A DNA stretch of 64,000 nucleotides from Plotosus lineatus (taxonomy: Eukaryota; Chordata; Actinopteri; Siluriformes; Plotosidae), in contig CM045731.1 in NCBI GenBank assembly GCA_024760905.1, positions 57,245,125 to 57,309,124 of the forward strand, written 5' to 3'. Below, piece after piece: positions 1 through 9,806 of this stretch. A model generated the notes under the pieces. It was not told the origin of the DNA. It made no database searches and worked only from the letters and a program-made list of their open reading frames with translations. Within the stretch, counting starts at the first letter, position 1. Each line of letters begins with the position of its first letter. Position numbers and translations under genes: made by a program.

Positions 1-300
1 CACGAAGGATCCACGGACTGCAAAGGCATTGATCCGCCACCCGTTTATCAACAAACCAGGTGAATCCAGCATATCTGTACAAGAAGATTATTTGCTGCAG
101 ATCGCAAATGAAGGTGGCCTTCAAAGTACGTTCGAGACAAACAAGTCTTCTGGTGTTCTGGATTAAAGTCATGGCAGAATACCCCGCAATCACCACCACA
201 GCACTGAAAACCCTGTTGCCATTTCCGGAATCCTATCTGTGTGAAGCCGGTTGTTCTGTGGTGACAGCAACCAAAACAAAACAATGAAATAGACTATAAG
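1..300 (+). pseudogene. ZBED/FAM200-like hAT transposase, C-terminal remnant
   Basis: The plus-strand reading contains the end of a hAT-family dimerisation domain: a stretch ending FRIKVMAEYP-like, then TTALKTLLPF, YLCEAG and a terminal TATKTK. This is the conserved end of vertebrate ZBED5/FAM200-type proteins, which derive from hAT transposases. Only the last 75 or so residues are open, the expected upstream reading frame is interrupted around position 60, and the window begins inside it. A near-identical but longer remnant lies at 36410-36745. I infer a dead transposon copy, not a domesticated gene, because no long frame exists in either copy. Confidence 0.75.
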
Positions 301-467
301 CAAAACTCTTCTGGTGTCATTGTCTCCCATTAACCCCCAGATGGGACCATCTCATTGCAGAGAAACAAGCCCAGTTATTTAGCGTGATGGTGAGTTAAAT
401 TTTTCATACACTTCATTTTCATTTTTGTGGCATATCTGTATCTTATTTTGAAGGCATGTTTAAACAT

Positions 468-801
468 GGGGCAGTGGTGGTCTAGTGGTATAAGACGCCG
501 GATCGCTGATCCAAAGGTTGGGGGTTTGAGTCCTACTCTCCACAAGGTTGTCACTGTCCCACCCAGTGCAGCTAACTGGGTTATCAAAGGCCGGCCATGT
601 CTCTCACTGTCTATGGTGAGAGGCATGTAAAAGAACCATTGCTGACTTTCGATAAGAGTAGGATGCAAAGCCGTCAGCGTGTTTCCGCCCTGCGATGGCC
701 TGGCGAGCTGTCCAGGGTGTACTCTGCCCTCGCCCTGAGTTGGCTGGGATGGGCACCAGCCTCCCTGCGACCCTAATTAGGATGAAGCAGTTACAGAAAA
801 A
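468..801 (+). repeat. tRNA-derived SINE, family A, full length
   Basis: The element begins gggcagtggtggtctagtgg and carries a pol III A box (TGGTCTAGTGG) and B box (GGTTTGAGTCC, slightly decayed). A family core follows (gcagctaactgggttatc), and then an L2-like tail that includes ccctaattaggatgaagc and ends in an A-run. It is flanked by a perfect 12-base target-site duplication, atgtttaaacat, at 456-467 and 802-813, which fixes its ends. The segmental-duplication partner near 36910 lacks this insertion, so it is younger than the duplication or was lost there. Family A is the reference for the other A copies in this list. Confidence 0.9.
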
Positions 802-999
802 ATGTTTAAACATTACCTTAGCGACCAGAGTCCGAGAGCGTTAGGGCAGTGGTCGCCAACAAAGGGAGGTGGTGGAGAGGAGAGGGGGGGGCTTGAGTCT
901 TAGCAGGTACACAAACATGCAGAAGCCTTATCTGACAATTCAAACTGGCAACTTTATTTCAGAAAAATAACAGTGTTGAAAAATAACATTCATGGGGTG

Positions 1000-1000
<1 letters not shown>

Positions 1001-1040
<40 letters not shown>

Positions 1041-2594
1041 CCCTCTCAATGCAGAGGAGCAGCAGATCTACTGTTAGCTCTCCCTGGATGGTAGAGCTTC
1101 TCACCTTATCTCTAAGGGAGAGCCCCGCCACTCGGCAAAGGAAGCTCATTTCAGCCGCTTGTATCCGCGACCTTGTTCTTTCTACCCAAAGCTCGTGACC
1201 ATAGGTGGGGGTTGGAACGTAGATTGACTGGTAAATTGAGAGCTTTGCCTTGTGGCTCAGCTCCTTCTTCACCACGATGGACCGGTATAGGCTCCGTTTA
1301 ACAGCAGAGGTTGCAGCAATCCATCTATCAATCTCCTGCTCCATCCTTTCCTCACTCGTGAACAAGACCCCAAGATTCTGAAACTCCTCCACTTGGGGCA
1401 GGACCTCATTCCTGACCCGGAGGGTGCATTCAACCCTTGTCCGACTGAGAACCTTGGCCTTGGACTTGGAGGTGCTGCCCCAAGTGGAGGAGTTTCAGTA
1501 TCTTGGGGTCTTGTTCACGAGTGAGGAAAGGATGGAGTGGGAGATCCCAAGATACTTAAACTCCTCCAGTTGGGGCAGGACCTCATTCCTGACCCGGAGG
1601 GTGCATTCAACCCTTGTCTGACTGAGTACCTTGGCCTCACACTTGGAGGTGCTGATTTTCATCCCGGCCACCTCGTACTCGACTTCGAATTTCTCCAACA
1701 AGAGCTGGAGGTCCCGGCCTGATGAACCCACAAGGACAACCTCATCCACTAAAAGCAGAGACTAGATCCAATGGCCACCAAACCAGAACCCCTCAATGCC
1801 TCGACTGCACCTAGAAATTCTGTCCATAAAAATTATGAACAGAATTTTTGACAAAGGATAGCCATGGCAGACTCCAACCCTCAACGGAAACAAATTAAAA
1901 TGGCCCATAGCAATGGGTCAGGAACGCCATACTCCCGGAGCATGTCCCACAATATAGTCGGGACATGGTCGAAAACCTTTTCCAAATCCACAAAACACAT
2001 GTGGACATATTGGGCAAACTCCCATGCCACCTCCATCATCCTGTGGAGCGTACAAGTCAAGAGGTCAAGAGTGCTACGGCCAGAACGAAAACCACATTGT
2101 CACTCCTGAATCTGAGATTTGACTATCAGTTGGATCCTTCTTTCCAGTACCACTGCATAGACTTTCCTGGGTAGGCTGAGGAGTGTGATTCCCCAATAAT
2201 TGGAAAACACTCTCCGGTCCCCCTTTTTATAAAGGGGGACTACCACGCCGGTTTGCCAATCCAGAGGTACAGCCCCCGATGACCACGCGATATTGCAGAG
2301 ACGTGTCAACCAAGACAGTCCTGCAGCATCCAGAGCCCTGAGATATTCAGGGCGGATCTCATCCAATCGGCTGAAGGAGGGGGACCCCTGCAACTCTCGT
2401 CCAGGCAAGGGAAACTGTATCCTTTTATTTTTATTTTTCATAGAGGCTTTCTGAATCGCATTTCGTCTGGATCTTCACCCAGGACCTGTTTGCCTTGGGT
2501 GACCCTACTAGGGGCATTATGCTCCCGACAACATAGCTCCTAGGATCATTAGATCACGCAAACCTTTCCACCACAATGAGGTGGCGATTCAAGG

Positions 2595-2597
<3 letters not shown>
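1001..2597 (-). mobile_element. Rex3-like RTE-clade LINE, internally deleted
   Basis: Read on the minus strand, the right end (about 2597 to 2455) looks like the 5' leader of teleost Rex3-type elements (ctccttgaatcgccacctca). It is followed after a large deletion by reverse transcriptase pieces: LDEIRPEYLRALDAAGLSWL and VVVPLYKKGDRR near 2400-2220, and a C-terminal part with YGHELWVER near 1200. The endonuclease region is missing. The 3' end runs into an (ATA)n tail (1000-1040), typical of this group. Frames are broken throughout. The Rex3 name rests on remembered family sequence and is less certain than the RTE-type assignment. The insertion sits at the ATT microsatellite that also received the Gypsy element at 37069 in the duplicate unit. 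Confidence 0.75.
1336..1640. repeat. Local duplication plus inversion inside the Rex3-like LINE
   Basis: The segment at about 1387-1460 (starting cctccacttggggcaggacc) recurs in the same orientation at about 1563-1636. Between them, about 1480-1541 is an inverted copy of 1336-1395: the text ccatcctttcctcactcgtg at 1341 reappears as its reverse complement before 1541. This gives a direct-inverted-direct arrangement within about 300 bases. Confidence 0.8.
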
Positions 2598-2626
<29 letters not shown>

Positions 2627-2668
2627 CATTATCATTAATCATAATAATAATGATGATGATGATGATGA
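2598..2668. repeat. ATT / GAT microsatellite
   Basis: A run of tta units (2597-2625) changes to gat units (2650-2668). The duplicate unit carries an equivalent AAT, AAG and GAT run at 38285-38354. From 2669 to 3540 I see only AT-rich non-coding sequence, homologous to 38355-38890 as far as about 3240, with no supported gene. Confidence 0.85.
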
Positions 2669-3540
2669 TGTTGTGTAGGTATACAGAATTTAGATAATGG
2701 AGGAAGAAATATGGAATTGCAGGTTCTTGTCATTTATTTATTTTTCCATGTGAAATAACTTTTTAATAATTTATTTTTGGGGCAGAAAGAGTGTTACCAG
2801 AGATTTGGATGTTATACTCATGTTATATTGTTGGCGCAGTGTTACGAGGAAGATGCTTATAAAATTGCATGCACACAGTGGATTCACATTTATTATTATA
2901 TTTACAATATAAACAATCTTCCCCCCCCCCTCCCGGTCCACAGTAAAATTGTCAAGCATTGACCGGTCTGTGGTGATAAAAATGTTGTGGTCCCCATGAT
3001 GGCTGTAAAACAATTCCTCATTGAAACAGGTGGATTATATAAATTTACACATTGATGTAAATTTGTGTAATATAGTACTTCAATGCTTAATATGATCACA
3101 CCTTCACCTCAACAATTAACATTTTCATATAGTATCCTTATAAAATATAAGACATTTATTTAAGAACTACGAGAGCAGTATTTATTATTAACACAAATAA
3201 AAATCACTATGGAGATGCTTATATAAAGCTTAGTATATCTACATTATTTGTCTTTTTGGTATACTGTACTTTTATAATTTTTCATTGCTGCTAAACTGAT
3301 TACCATTGTTCATGCAACACCTAACAATAAAGATCTCTTCATTCATTTATTCATTGATCTCTTTCCCTTTATCCATTTATCCATTTATCTCTTTATTTTG
3401 AAATAGCATTTCATCACTATTCTGTCCTTACCTCAGAAAACTCACAGGACCTTATGGCAATGCATCACTCTCTCCAAACAACTGAAGGGAAGAGTCACAA
3501 AAACAAACAAACAAATAAACACAAATAGAAATAAAAAATA

Positions 3541-3683
3541 AGGTGCTGGATTGCCGAACCTAAGGTTGAGGGTTCAAGCCCCCACTGTCAACAATTGTCA
3601 CTGCTGTCCTCCCAGTGCAGCTAACTGGGTTATCACAGGCTGGGCAGGTCTCTCACTTCCTATGGTGTGTGGTTCATGTAAAA
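3541..3683 (+). repeat. SINE family A fragment, split by a hAT insertion
   Basis: The sequence ggtgctggattgccgaaccta through gcagctaactgggttatcac to ttcatgtaaaa matches the family A head and core. It stops at the point where the hAT end (caggatttcccacc) begins. The continuation of the SINE core (tgtaaaagaaccatt) is found after the right hAT end at 41129 in the duplicate unit, showing that this hAT element originally inserted into a SINE. Confidence 0.7.
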
Positions 3684-4535
3684 CAGGATTTCCCACCCGT
3701 TGGTCGCGACTGAAACCTTGGCAGGGGGAATCTCAAAGACTTGGCTGAGGAGTCACGTAGCCTTGTTTGAAGTAGCTTAGGATAACAATATATTTGTTTT
3801 ATCAATTACATTTCTCATGCACTTACATTTTTTTTTTTTGTTTCGATGCGAAGCAAAATGTGTGCTATGTTAGTTCGATGTCATTAGGTGATATTATATG
3901 CCTGTGAGTGAATGTGCCTGTGTGAAAGTGCATTTAAAACCACAACAAAAGTTTATGATGTTATGGAAAAAGTTTCAACTTTTTTACAACAAGAAAATCT
4001 TCAATGGTAAAACCTGTGTGGCGTTTGTACGGATGGGGCACTGGCTATGCTGGGATCGAAATCAGAATTCCACTCAAGAATGAAGAAGCTAGCACCTCAA
4101 GCAAAGGGCAACCACTGCATGATTCATATGCTCTCGTCAATAGGACCCTTCCTACCTCTCTGCTGGAAGTGCTTGAATTTGTAATCAAAATTGTAAATTA
4201 TGTGAAGACTCAAGCCCTCAACACTCATCTATTTAAAGGACTATGCAAAGACATGAATGCTGACCATGAGGTCCTTCTCTTCTACACAGCAGGTCGTTGG
4301 TTGTTGAAAGGAAACATTAATCATGTCTTTGAAATGTAAGATTCAAGAAAATAATGATCTTCTTTGAAAGATCACTTCTAAGATGAAACCTGGAATAAAA
4401 GGGTTGCGTACCTGGCGGATACTTTTTGACCAGCTGAACGAGCTCAATATGAAGCTTCAAGGAAGGAAAACACATGTTCTTCTTTTTGAAGATAGACGTC
4501 GGGCCTTTGTTTCCAAACTGCAGAACTTGTGTCGG
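3684..4535 (+). pseudogene. ZBED5-like hAT element, 5' half with transposase fragments
   Basis: The left terminal sequence starts caggatttcccacccgttgg. Transposase pieces follow on the plus strand: a block around 4080-4330 with LLEVLEFVIKIVNYVKT and GLCKDMNADHEVL, then 4383-4520 with LFDQLNELNMKLQGR and VSKLQNLCRK. These are the central and hAT-C regions of ZBED5/FAM200-type transposases. The reading frame changes between blocks, and the element is cut at about 4535, where Tc1-type sequence begins. A better-preserved 3' half of the same insertion lies at 39900-41128 in the other unit. Reading-frame damage argues against a functional protein. Confidence 0.8.
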
Positions 4536-4861
4536 AAAACCAAAACGAAAAACAAATTGCACTTTTCCTGTTGTGATTTTATTTGTGAACAGAAAAATCC
4601 TATTCAAGCCTACATGATCCTTTGTGAAAAAGTGATTGGCCTATTGTTAAAAGGTGAGGTGATTGTGATTAATTCTATTATTGGGGAAAGCTGACTTCAA
4701 TTTCATGGCCACACCCATGCCTGATTTCTGCCATACATTTCTAATCGGGAGATCCATAACATATAACTTGTCTGACAAGGTAAGATAGGCCATACTGAAC
4801 ACACATGATCATGCCGTGATCCAGTGAGCTTCAAGAACAAACAAGAAAGAAGATTATAGAG

Positions 4862-6060
4862 ATGTCTCAATCTGGGAAAGGATACAAAGTCATTGGTAAA
4901 TCTTTGAAACTCCAGTGGACCACTGTCAGAGCCATTATCCATAATTGGAGAAGGCATGGCACAGTGGTGACCCTTCCCATGAGTGGCACAACTACCAAAA
5001 TTGCTCCAAGAGCACAGCGCAGACTAACTGGAGAAGTCACAAAGGATCCAAAAATCACTTCTAAACAACTGCAAGCCTCACTTGCCTCAGTCAATTTCAA
5101 TGTTCATGACTCCACCATCAGACAAGAGGCAATAATGAAAAGATGGAACATGGAAGAGTTCCGAGGCGACAGCCACTGTTGACAAAAAAGAATATCAAAG
5201 CATGACTCACTTTTGCCAAGAATAATTTTGATCATCCCCAAAGCTTTTGGGAAAATGTCCTCTGGACTGATGAAACTAAAGTTGAACTTTTTGGGAGAAA
5301 TGCATCTCGTTAGCGCTGACGCAAAAGGAACACTGCATTTGATAAAAATAACATTTTGTTAAATGTGAAATATAGTGGTGGAAATGTGATGATTTGGGCC
5401 TGCTTTGTTGCTTCAGGGCCTAGTGATGGATAGAACAATGAATTCTGCTCGCTACCAAGAAATCCTAGTCAAGAATATTCATCCAACAAGACTGGGAATC
5501 GGGCAGTTGTGGCCTGGTGGTAGAGGGCGCTGGATCACTTATCCTAAGGTTGGGGGTTCGAGTCCCACTCTCCACAAGGTTGTCACTGTCCCCCCAGTGC
5601 AGCTAACTGGGTTATCAAAGGCCGGCCATGTCTCTCACTGTCTATGGTGAGAGTCATGTAAAAGACCCATTGCTGACTTTCGTAAAGAGTAGGCTGCAAA
5701 GCCATCAGCGTGGTTCTGTCCCTTGATAAAAGGGTTGTGTCAGGAAGAGCATCCTACATAAAAACCTATGCCAAATCAAACGACAATGAACTGAAGCACA
5801 CCAGAAAGTCCACTTCTGGATAAGTAAAAAAAGAACAAAATGATGGCATTGAAGTGACCTTGTCAAAGTCCTGTCCTGAACCCTATTGAGATGCTGTAGC
5901 ATGACCTTAAAAAGGCATGCTCATACCAGAAAACCATCAAATCTGGTTCATCTTAAACAGTTCTGCAGAGAAGAGTGGGCCAAAATCCCATTACAGTGAT
6001 GTGAAAGCCTCATCACCTGTTACCGCAAACGCTTGCCTGCAATTATTGCTGCAAAAGGTG
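4862..6060 (+). pseudogene. Tc1-like transposase pseudogene
   Basis: 4862-5182 encodes about 106 residues of the N-terminal DNA-binding part, with SGKGYKVIGKSL, TVRAIIHNWRRHGT and APRAQRRLTGEVTKDP, the paired helix-turn-helix arrangement of Tc1 transposases. After a frame break, 5248-5450 carries WTDETKVELFG, holding the first catalytic aspartate, and VMIWACF. The C-terminal part with the remaining catalytic residues (after 5781) is fragmentary, and a SINE lies inside the gene. Full-length relatives are about 340 residues, so this copy cannot make a transposase. Confidence 0.85.
5501..5780 (+). repeat. tRNA-derived SINE, family B (LINE-tailed), inside Tc1
   Basis: It starts gggcagttgtggcctggtgg. 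It has the B box GGTTCGAGTCC and the shared SINE core, and then the family B tail (gggttgtgtcaggaagagca, catcctacataaaaacctatg, ccaaatcaaa). It ends before the LINE-derived 3' segment present in the 21794 copy, so it is 3'-truncated. The transposase reading resumes at 5781 (cgacaatgaactgaagcaca). Confidence 0.8.
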
Positions 6061-6429
6061 ATTCAACCAGCTATTGGGTTTAAGGGGAAATTAGTTATTC
6101 ACATGAGCCCTTGTAAGTTCAGATGTTTTTTTCCCCCCTTAACAAATGCAATTGGCACTGAAAACTGCTTTTTGTGGTTATTGTGTTTTATTTTTGTCTC
6201 ATGTTCAGGTCAGGGGGCAAAAACTTTTGTACAACGCTGTATTGGTATAAGGAATTCTAAAGAAAATTTACATTTTCAGTTTTCACACAAGCAGAAAACA
6301 CTTATTATTTAATTATTAAAACACTCCTAGATTTACCTTAAAATACAACAAAATAAGTACATATTTGAAACTAAAGAACAATGAAGTGCAGTAAGAAAGA
6401 GAAAAAGGTAGATTTCAAGAGACATAAAT

Positions 6430-6447
6430 CTCTCTCTCTTTCACACA

Positions 6448-6515
<68 letters not shown>

Positions 6516-6516
6516 A
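6430..6516. repeat. CT/CA microsatellite
   Basis: A short CT run followed by about 38 CA units. Equivalent CT-CA tracts follow the same flank at 18195-18268 and 34370-34537, showing that the block is duplicated. The 6530-6690 stretch after it (gcaggactgacagcatcgca) recurs at 21520 and 34590. Confidence 0.9.
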
Positions 6517-6699
6517 TATTCAAGGTGTTTCTAGTTACTGTACTGTGGAGATTTTTACTACGCACCTCATTCCAATGGACCTATACTACAATAATAGGAA
6601 CTGCAGGACTGACAGCATCGCACATCATCACATCACTTTAGTGGACTTGTTATGGAAAGTGCCAAGAGCCAGAATTCATTAAAACTGGATAAAAACTTT

Positions 6700-7550
6700 C
6701 CTGCCAGAGGTCTGTCAGGCCATCACCGACCACTACAGATATGAGGTCCTACAGTGTGCAAATACTGTCCAGGAATGGAAAACACTCAGCTGGGAATTCA
6801 AGGAGAAATGGAACCTGCCTCATGCCGTTGGAGCCTTGGATGTGAAACACGTCGCCATTCCAAAGCCACCATCTTCAGGAAGCCTTTATCACAATTACAA
6901 GGGATTTTTCTCCATTGTTCTGCTGGCACTGGTAGACACCAACTACAGATTCCTGTGGATAGACTTCGGTGGCATGGGCCACATGTCTGATGCCCAGATA
7001 TTCAACGCCTCAGAGCTCAGAGAGTGCATCGAAGATGAAACCATCAACTTCCCCACACCAGAGCCTGTGCCCCAGATGACAGGGACATGCCATATGTCAT
7101 TGTTGGTGACGATGCTTTTACGCTCAGGAAGTACTTCATGAAGCCATATTCCAGGTGAGCCCTTACAGAGAAACAACTGGCCTACAACTACAGGATATCC
7201 AGGGCATGTTGAGAGATTGAGAATGCATTTAGCATCTTGGCCAACCGATGGCAGTTTCTGCTGTCTACACTTCAACAAGGGCCAGATGTAGTCAGACTTA
7301 TGGTTGAAACTGCTGTCTCTCTTCACAACATCATGAGGATGCGATACACTGTCACCCAGCATGCAGCTTTGGACCTAGAAGCGACGAACACAACATTATT
7401 CCAAAACAGTGGCATGCAACTGCAAATATGCATGACCTGGAACATGTGGTGGGTCCCAACAGAGACACTGTAGAGGCCAAGAGACAGAGTACCTGAAGCT
7501 CTACTAGAACAGTGAGGTTGGAAAAATCTCTTGGCAGAAGAAGGTGTGAC
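6700..7550 (+). pseudogene. PIF/Harbinger transposase (HARBI1-like) pseudogene
   Basis: Plus-strand blocks in order: a helical block ending VQEWKTLSWEFKEKWNLPHA (6700-6830), the first catalytic aspartate in ALDVKHVAIPKPP (6830-6870), HNYKGFFSIVLLALVDTNY and SDAQIFNASELRE (6890-7040), a [14 protein letters not shown] block (7105-7155), and IENAFSILANRWQFL with VRLMVETAVSLHNIMR (7215-7335). This matches the DDE endonuclease domain of HARBI1-type proteins, including GKHV-like and N-rich C-terminal motifs. At least two frame changes and an in-frame stop (near 7160) break it. The N-terminus is absent. It follows immediately after duplicated flank sequence ending near 6690. Confidence 0.85.
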
Positions 7551-7559
7551 AATTGACAA

Positions 7560-8340
7560 TGGGTCAGTCTTTTGTAATATGCTGTATTCTGGTGTTGTTG
7601 ATGTAATTGTGTGTTGTTCTTGAATCTTTTCTATATTAAAGTTTTTTTTTATTTTTTATCATCAATATGTCAATATGTTTGTAATTTACAATGTTTATAA
7701 TGTAAAACATGTTTATAACTTATATTAAATTGCAAAATGTGTGTTTATAATTTAAAAGATGTTCAAAAGTTGAATGTTTATAATTTGTTAATATCTATAA
7801 TATACAATAAATGTGAAATTTACCACGTTTGTAGTACTATATGCAAATAATTTAAAATATTGTAATATCTAATAAATACGTACTTTAGTAAATACTCTAA
7901 TAAGTACTTTAATAAATACTAAATATTAATATATCACAATACTTTTGTAATGCACAATACACTTAAAATTAAATGTTTATATGTTTAATATCAATAATGA
8001 ATATATGCTCCTTTTTGTGGAAATCAATAAATCTTGCCATGCACACAAGGCCAAACAACAGTGATTATAACTTTAAAACTTTATTACATGAACATTAAAA
8101 AGAAAGACTGAACTTGAATATTCGAAAATTAGGAAACATCAAACTTTAAACATGTCACTTGAAAACAACTCTACTATGATAACTTGAAAACAGTACTAAG
8201 TCAACTTTAATAACTATTTAAAAAAATTATTTGAAATAAAGTAAAAAACAACACAAAGCAAAAAGTCCTCATGGGTCACATGTGGAGTCCTCTAAGTCAC
8301 TGCAGCAGTGCCTGAGCACACTGAGAGGTTGAGCATGCTG
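7560..8340. other. AT-rich spacer, no gene seen
   Basis: The stretch is strongly AT-rich with repeated short variants of tttataattt. Several AATAAA-like hexamers occur on both strands (for example near 7805, 7870 and 8025). It lies between the Harbinger transposase remnant and an opposing glutamine-rich frame, which is compatible with convergent 3' ends inside one Harbinger element. No open reading frame of interest is present. Confidence 0.5.
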
Positions 8341-8343
8341 AGC

Positions 8344-8646
8344 TCACTTCCACGTCTCTCTCCAGCCACAGGGGTGGTTACTGACTGGTATGGTCCTGCA
8401 GACAACATGGACGGTTGTGGTGGTACCCACCTCACGTTTTGAGGTCCCCAAAAAGGGCACAGGTGGAACTGGCTGCTGCATGGTCAACGGCGTCTGTGGG
8501 GTTGGCCAGTGGTGCTGCTGCTGCTCCTGGTGGTGCACAGGTGGTGATGGAAACTGCTGGTGTTGTTGCTGCTGCAGAGGAGGCTGGAGCTGCTGTGCCC
8601 GCTGCTGCATTGGAGGTGACGGCTCTACTTGCTGCTGCATCTCCAA
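8344..8646 (-). CDS. Gln/Pro-rich open frame, possible Harbinger second ORF remnant
   Basis: About 100 residues read on the minus strand, dominated by glutamine and proline (MQQRAQQLQPPLQQQQHQQ), then a short non-repetitive tail ending GWRETWK. Autonomous Harbinger elements usually encode a second, Myb/SANT-like DNA-binding protein, and a low-complexity segment in one is common. The convergent position relative to the transposase remnant fits that, but no Myb-like motif is visible here. The frame is partly a consequence of CAG/CTG-rich DNA, so it may not be a real gene. Confidence 0.25.
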   Translation of the reverse strand: MEMQQQVEPSPPMQQRAQQLQPPLQQQQHQQFPSPPVHHQEQQQHHWPTPQTPLTMQQPVPPVPFLGTSKREVGTTTTVHVVCRTIPVSNHPCGWRETWK

Positions 8647-8689
8647 GGGTTCATGGAGAGAGAGTTAACGCCGCCAGCTAGCACAGACC

Positions 8690-9650
8690 ATAACCCCCCC
8701 CCCAAGGGGCACCACCTGGCGCCCAACCAGGCTTGTCCGGGACCAGAATCAGGGAGCGTGGAATCCAGGAGTGTTCTTCGGGGCCATACCCCTCCCAGTC
8801 CACCAGGTACTGGAAACCTTGATCTCGTCTGCCTACATCGAGGATGTGATTGACTGTGTACGCGGGGTGTCCATCAATCAGCCGGGGAGGAGGGGTGAGG
8901 GGGTCGGTGGGGGGTGGGGGGTGGAGGGGACTTTCCATCACAGGCTTGATCAGGGATACATGGAATACCGGGTGTACTTTGAGTGAGGATGGGAGCGGGG
9001 TTTATAATTTTTTCTATCACATAGGGCCCGATGTACCTGGCAGAGAATTTCTTTGAGTTGATTTGCAGGGGCAGGTCCCGGGAGAAGAGCCAACTTGTCC
9101 GACAGTGTAGGGAGGTGCTGGGGTCCGATGGCGATCGGCGATTCTCCGGTTTCGGACATCCTGGTGGTGGCGCAGACTTGAGATCAGGACCAGGAGACCA
9201 GCTGTTTCCATCACCGAGGGGAGTTTTGGTAGAGCAAAGAAAGTGAACCACCTTGGAGAACCAGTCCACTATTGTCAGGATGACTGTGTTGCCCTCGGAC
9301 AGGGTTAACCCCATAACAAAGTCCACCGCAATGTGCGACCAGGGATGATGACGAATGAGTAAGGGTTGGAGGAGACCCGTGGATGCATGATGGGAGGACT
9401 TGCTCTGGGCACAGGTGGTACAAGCTCTCACAAACTCCCTGGTGTCGGCTGCTATTGTTGGCCACCAGAAACGTTGTTGGAGGAGGAAGAGAGTTCGGTG
9501 GGCTTCGGGGTGGCAGGCTAATTTTGATGAGTGAGCCCACTGGATCACTGGGGTTCTGTACAGCGGGGGAATGTATAGTTGACCTTAGGCTCACCCAACG
9601 GGCTTCAGTTCCCCCTGATGGGTGTCCTGAACTCGCCGTTCGACCTCCCA
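8690..9650 (-). pseudogene. Gypsy integrase with C-terminal chromodomain, decayed
   Basis: The minus strand first reads a zinc-binding region with [19 protein letters not shown] and CTTCAQSK (HHCC type). A core follows with two catalytic aspartates in HIAVDFVMG and [12 protein letters not shown]. The segment that should hold the catalytic glutamate is missing or scrambled after [11 protein letters not shown]. After a frame change comes a chromodomain with [32 protein letters not shown] and [10 protein letters not shown] chromodomain on integrase normally steers integration to marked chromatin. Loss of the glutamate region means this copy is inactive. Confidence 0.85.
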
Positions 9651-9806
9651 TTGAGCGGCTCCAAGTATACAAGAGGCGGGCAGGATGGTCTCCATGGTGT
9701 CGTCTTCCCCCGAGGAGAGCTGCCTGGTGAGAACATCTGGTTTCGTATTCCGGGAGCAGGGTCGGTACATTAGTGTGAAGTTGAATCTTCCAAGGTAGAG
9801 CAACAA

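Larger units (their letters stand above)
4536..6239 (+). mobile_element. Tc1-like transposon, 5'-truncated, hosting a SINE
   Basis: The right end is caaaaacttttgtacaacgctg followed by TA (6240-6241), the Tc1/mariner target dinucleotide. The left terminal repeat is missing because the element is fused to hAT sequence near 4536. The internal leader (gaggtgattgtgattaattc) matches the copy at 41661-43286. A family B SINE interrupts it at 5501-5780. The bases after the right end (ttggtataaggaattctaaa) are the same as after the copies ending at 18009 and 43286, so this is one ancient insertion copied by segmental duplication. Confidence 0.88.
1..6690. repeat. Segmental duplication, left unit
   Basis: This block is homologous, in the same orientation, to 36296-43474. 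Shared landmarks in order are the ZBED-like transposase end (1-300 and 36480-36745), the stretch starting agcttgagtcttagc (about 890 and 36955), the segment after the GAT repeat (2670-3240 and 38355-38890), the hAT element (3684-4535 and 39900-41128) and a Tc1 copy with the same right flank (6239 and 43286). Younger insertions differ: the left unit has a SINE at 468 and a Rex3-like LINE at 1001, and the right unit has a short Gypsy element at 37069. The 280 bases after the Tc1 copy recur again near 18010 and 34320. Homology was judged by eye, so edges are approximate. Confidence 0.8.

Noticed and set aside
468..545. tRNA gene (A and B boxes, tRNA-like head)
   Set aside because: The same head occurs in more than ten copies joined to a SINE core and tail and flanked by target duplications. 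These are tRNA-derived SINEs, not tRNA genes.
6700..7550. Host HARBI1 gene
   Set aside because: Intronless, frameshifted and lacking the N-terminus. A Harbinger transposon remnant explains it better.
8390..8681. Trp/Cys-rich plus-strand frames over the CAG-rich segment
   Set aside because: They are the opposite-strand readings of a Gln/Pro-coding low-complexity stretch and show no domain.
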